Below are positions 52,236-52,459 of a DNA stretch of 52,459 nucleotides, in pieces. The DNA comes from Tardiphaga sp. (GTDB lineage Bacteria; Pseudomonadota; Alphaproteobacteria; Rhizobiales; Xanthobacteraceae). Where the stretch lies: contig JASBVG010000114.1 of assembly GCA_030147505.1 (NCBI GenBank), positions 1 to 52,459 on the forward strand, given 5' to 3'. The stretch's first letter is position 1. Every line of letters begins with the position of its first letter. A model generated the notes under the pieces. The model had not been told where the DNA came from. It did not search any database and was given only the letters and a program-made list of their open reading frames with translations. Both the position numbers and the translations under genes were made by a program.

Positions 52236-52448
52236 GTATTCGTGGGCTATCGCGGCGCCGAGTCCGTGGCCGACGATAAAGCCTCCGCGTTGCCCCGTGA
52301 TCCGTTATATGGTCCAGCAAAAATGCCGCAGAATCTCGGCCATGGGGGCAATCCTAGGACGGGAGGTTCGCGGATTTATGGAATGGCCCGCCCCTTTTCC
52401 CCGGCATCGGATATGATTCCGGTGCTTGAAAAGGAAAGGAGCGGACCG

Positions 52449-52459
52449 ATGTCTATTGT
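52449..52459 (+). CDS. Start of a gene running out of the window
   Basis: ATG 52449 is preceded by AAAGGAAAGGAG with seven bases spacing, the strongest ribosome binding site in this part of the window. Only three codons and a partial fourth are visible. An in-frame upstream stretch from 52236 is also open, so the true start could be earlier, but the binding site favours 52449. The product is unknown. Confidence 0.45.

Noticed and set aside
1..52459. tRNA, rRNA or riboswitch genes
   Set aside because: No cloverleaf, CCA-ended or rRNA-like sequence and no known riboswitch core was recognised on reading; a covariance search was not possible here.

Overview
The window looks like a chromosomal segment of a GC-rich alphaproteobacterium, most probably a sphingomonad. 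The basis is high GC, GTG starts and four-base stop/start overlaps, protein resemblance to sphingomonad exopolysaccharide (sphingan-type) secretion genes, and a dense set of IS5-family insertion sequences. This is inference from family knowledge; no database search was run.

Region 1 (1-11160): the end of a CsbD-like stress gene with a clear terminator, a reverse FkbM methyltransferase, and a small secreted protein. Then comes a tightly packed forward operon: asparagine-synthase-like amidotransferase, glycosyltransferase, FkbM methyltransferase, aldo/keto reductase, GMC oxidoreductase, GT2 transferase, and a WbpG-type sugar amidotransferase with its own HisH/HisF pair. The last three form the known ammonia-channelling set that puts an acetamidino group on a surface sugar. 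The HisF copy has lost the first catalytic aspartate of the histidine enzyme.

Region 2 (11184-24871): lower-GC serotype-type genes. These are a SAM methyltransferase, three glycosyltransferases, a Wzy-like polymerase, a fourth transferase family, an FkbM methyltransferase and a Wzx flippase. They are followed by a fused dehydrogenase/oxidoreductase, a heparinase II/III-like protein and a WbuB-like transferase. Together they would build, flip and polymerise a lipid-linked repeat unit.

Region 3 (24882-34423): secretion and control genes. On the reverse strand are an O-antigen ligase/polymerase family protein, a membrane-anchored helical protein, a Wzc-like tyrosine autokinase with ten tyrosines in its tail, an outer-membrane beta-barrel, a secreted protein made of thirteen 11-residue Ala/Val/Pro repeats, and a PPP-type phosphatase. 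A Wza-like export protein lies divergently, and a reverse polyprenyl-phosphate sugar-1-phosphate transferase primes synthesis.

Region 4 (34551-38950): an insertion-sequence graveyard. It holds a truncated IS5 element next to an acyltransferase remnant, a small EF-Tu-domain-like gene, a second IS5 element, an IS701-family element with a perfect CTAG target duplication, and a third IS5 element abutting it.

Region 5 (38944-43654): an outlying FkbM methyltransferase, a deletion-fused phage gene remnant, a structured inverted repeat, and a three-gene operon of glycosyltransferase, PD-(D/E)XK nuclease-like protein and zinc-binding HNH-like protein.

Region 6 (43620-52459): prophage-like genes. On the reverse strand are terminase large subunit, DUF5681 protein, ParB/DNA methyltransferase fusion, LuxR-type regulator and two small genes. 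On the forward strand, after an IS3 scrap, is a recombination module (unknown protein, ERF annealing protein, YqaJ exonuclease, HNH-like protein). The remnant in region 5 is a second copy of this module from which about 1.6 kb, including ERF and YqaJ, has been deleted.
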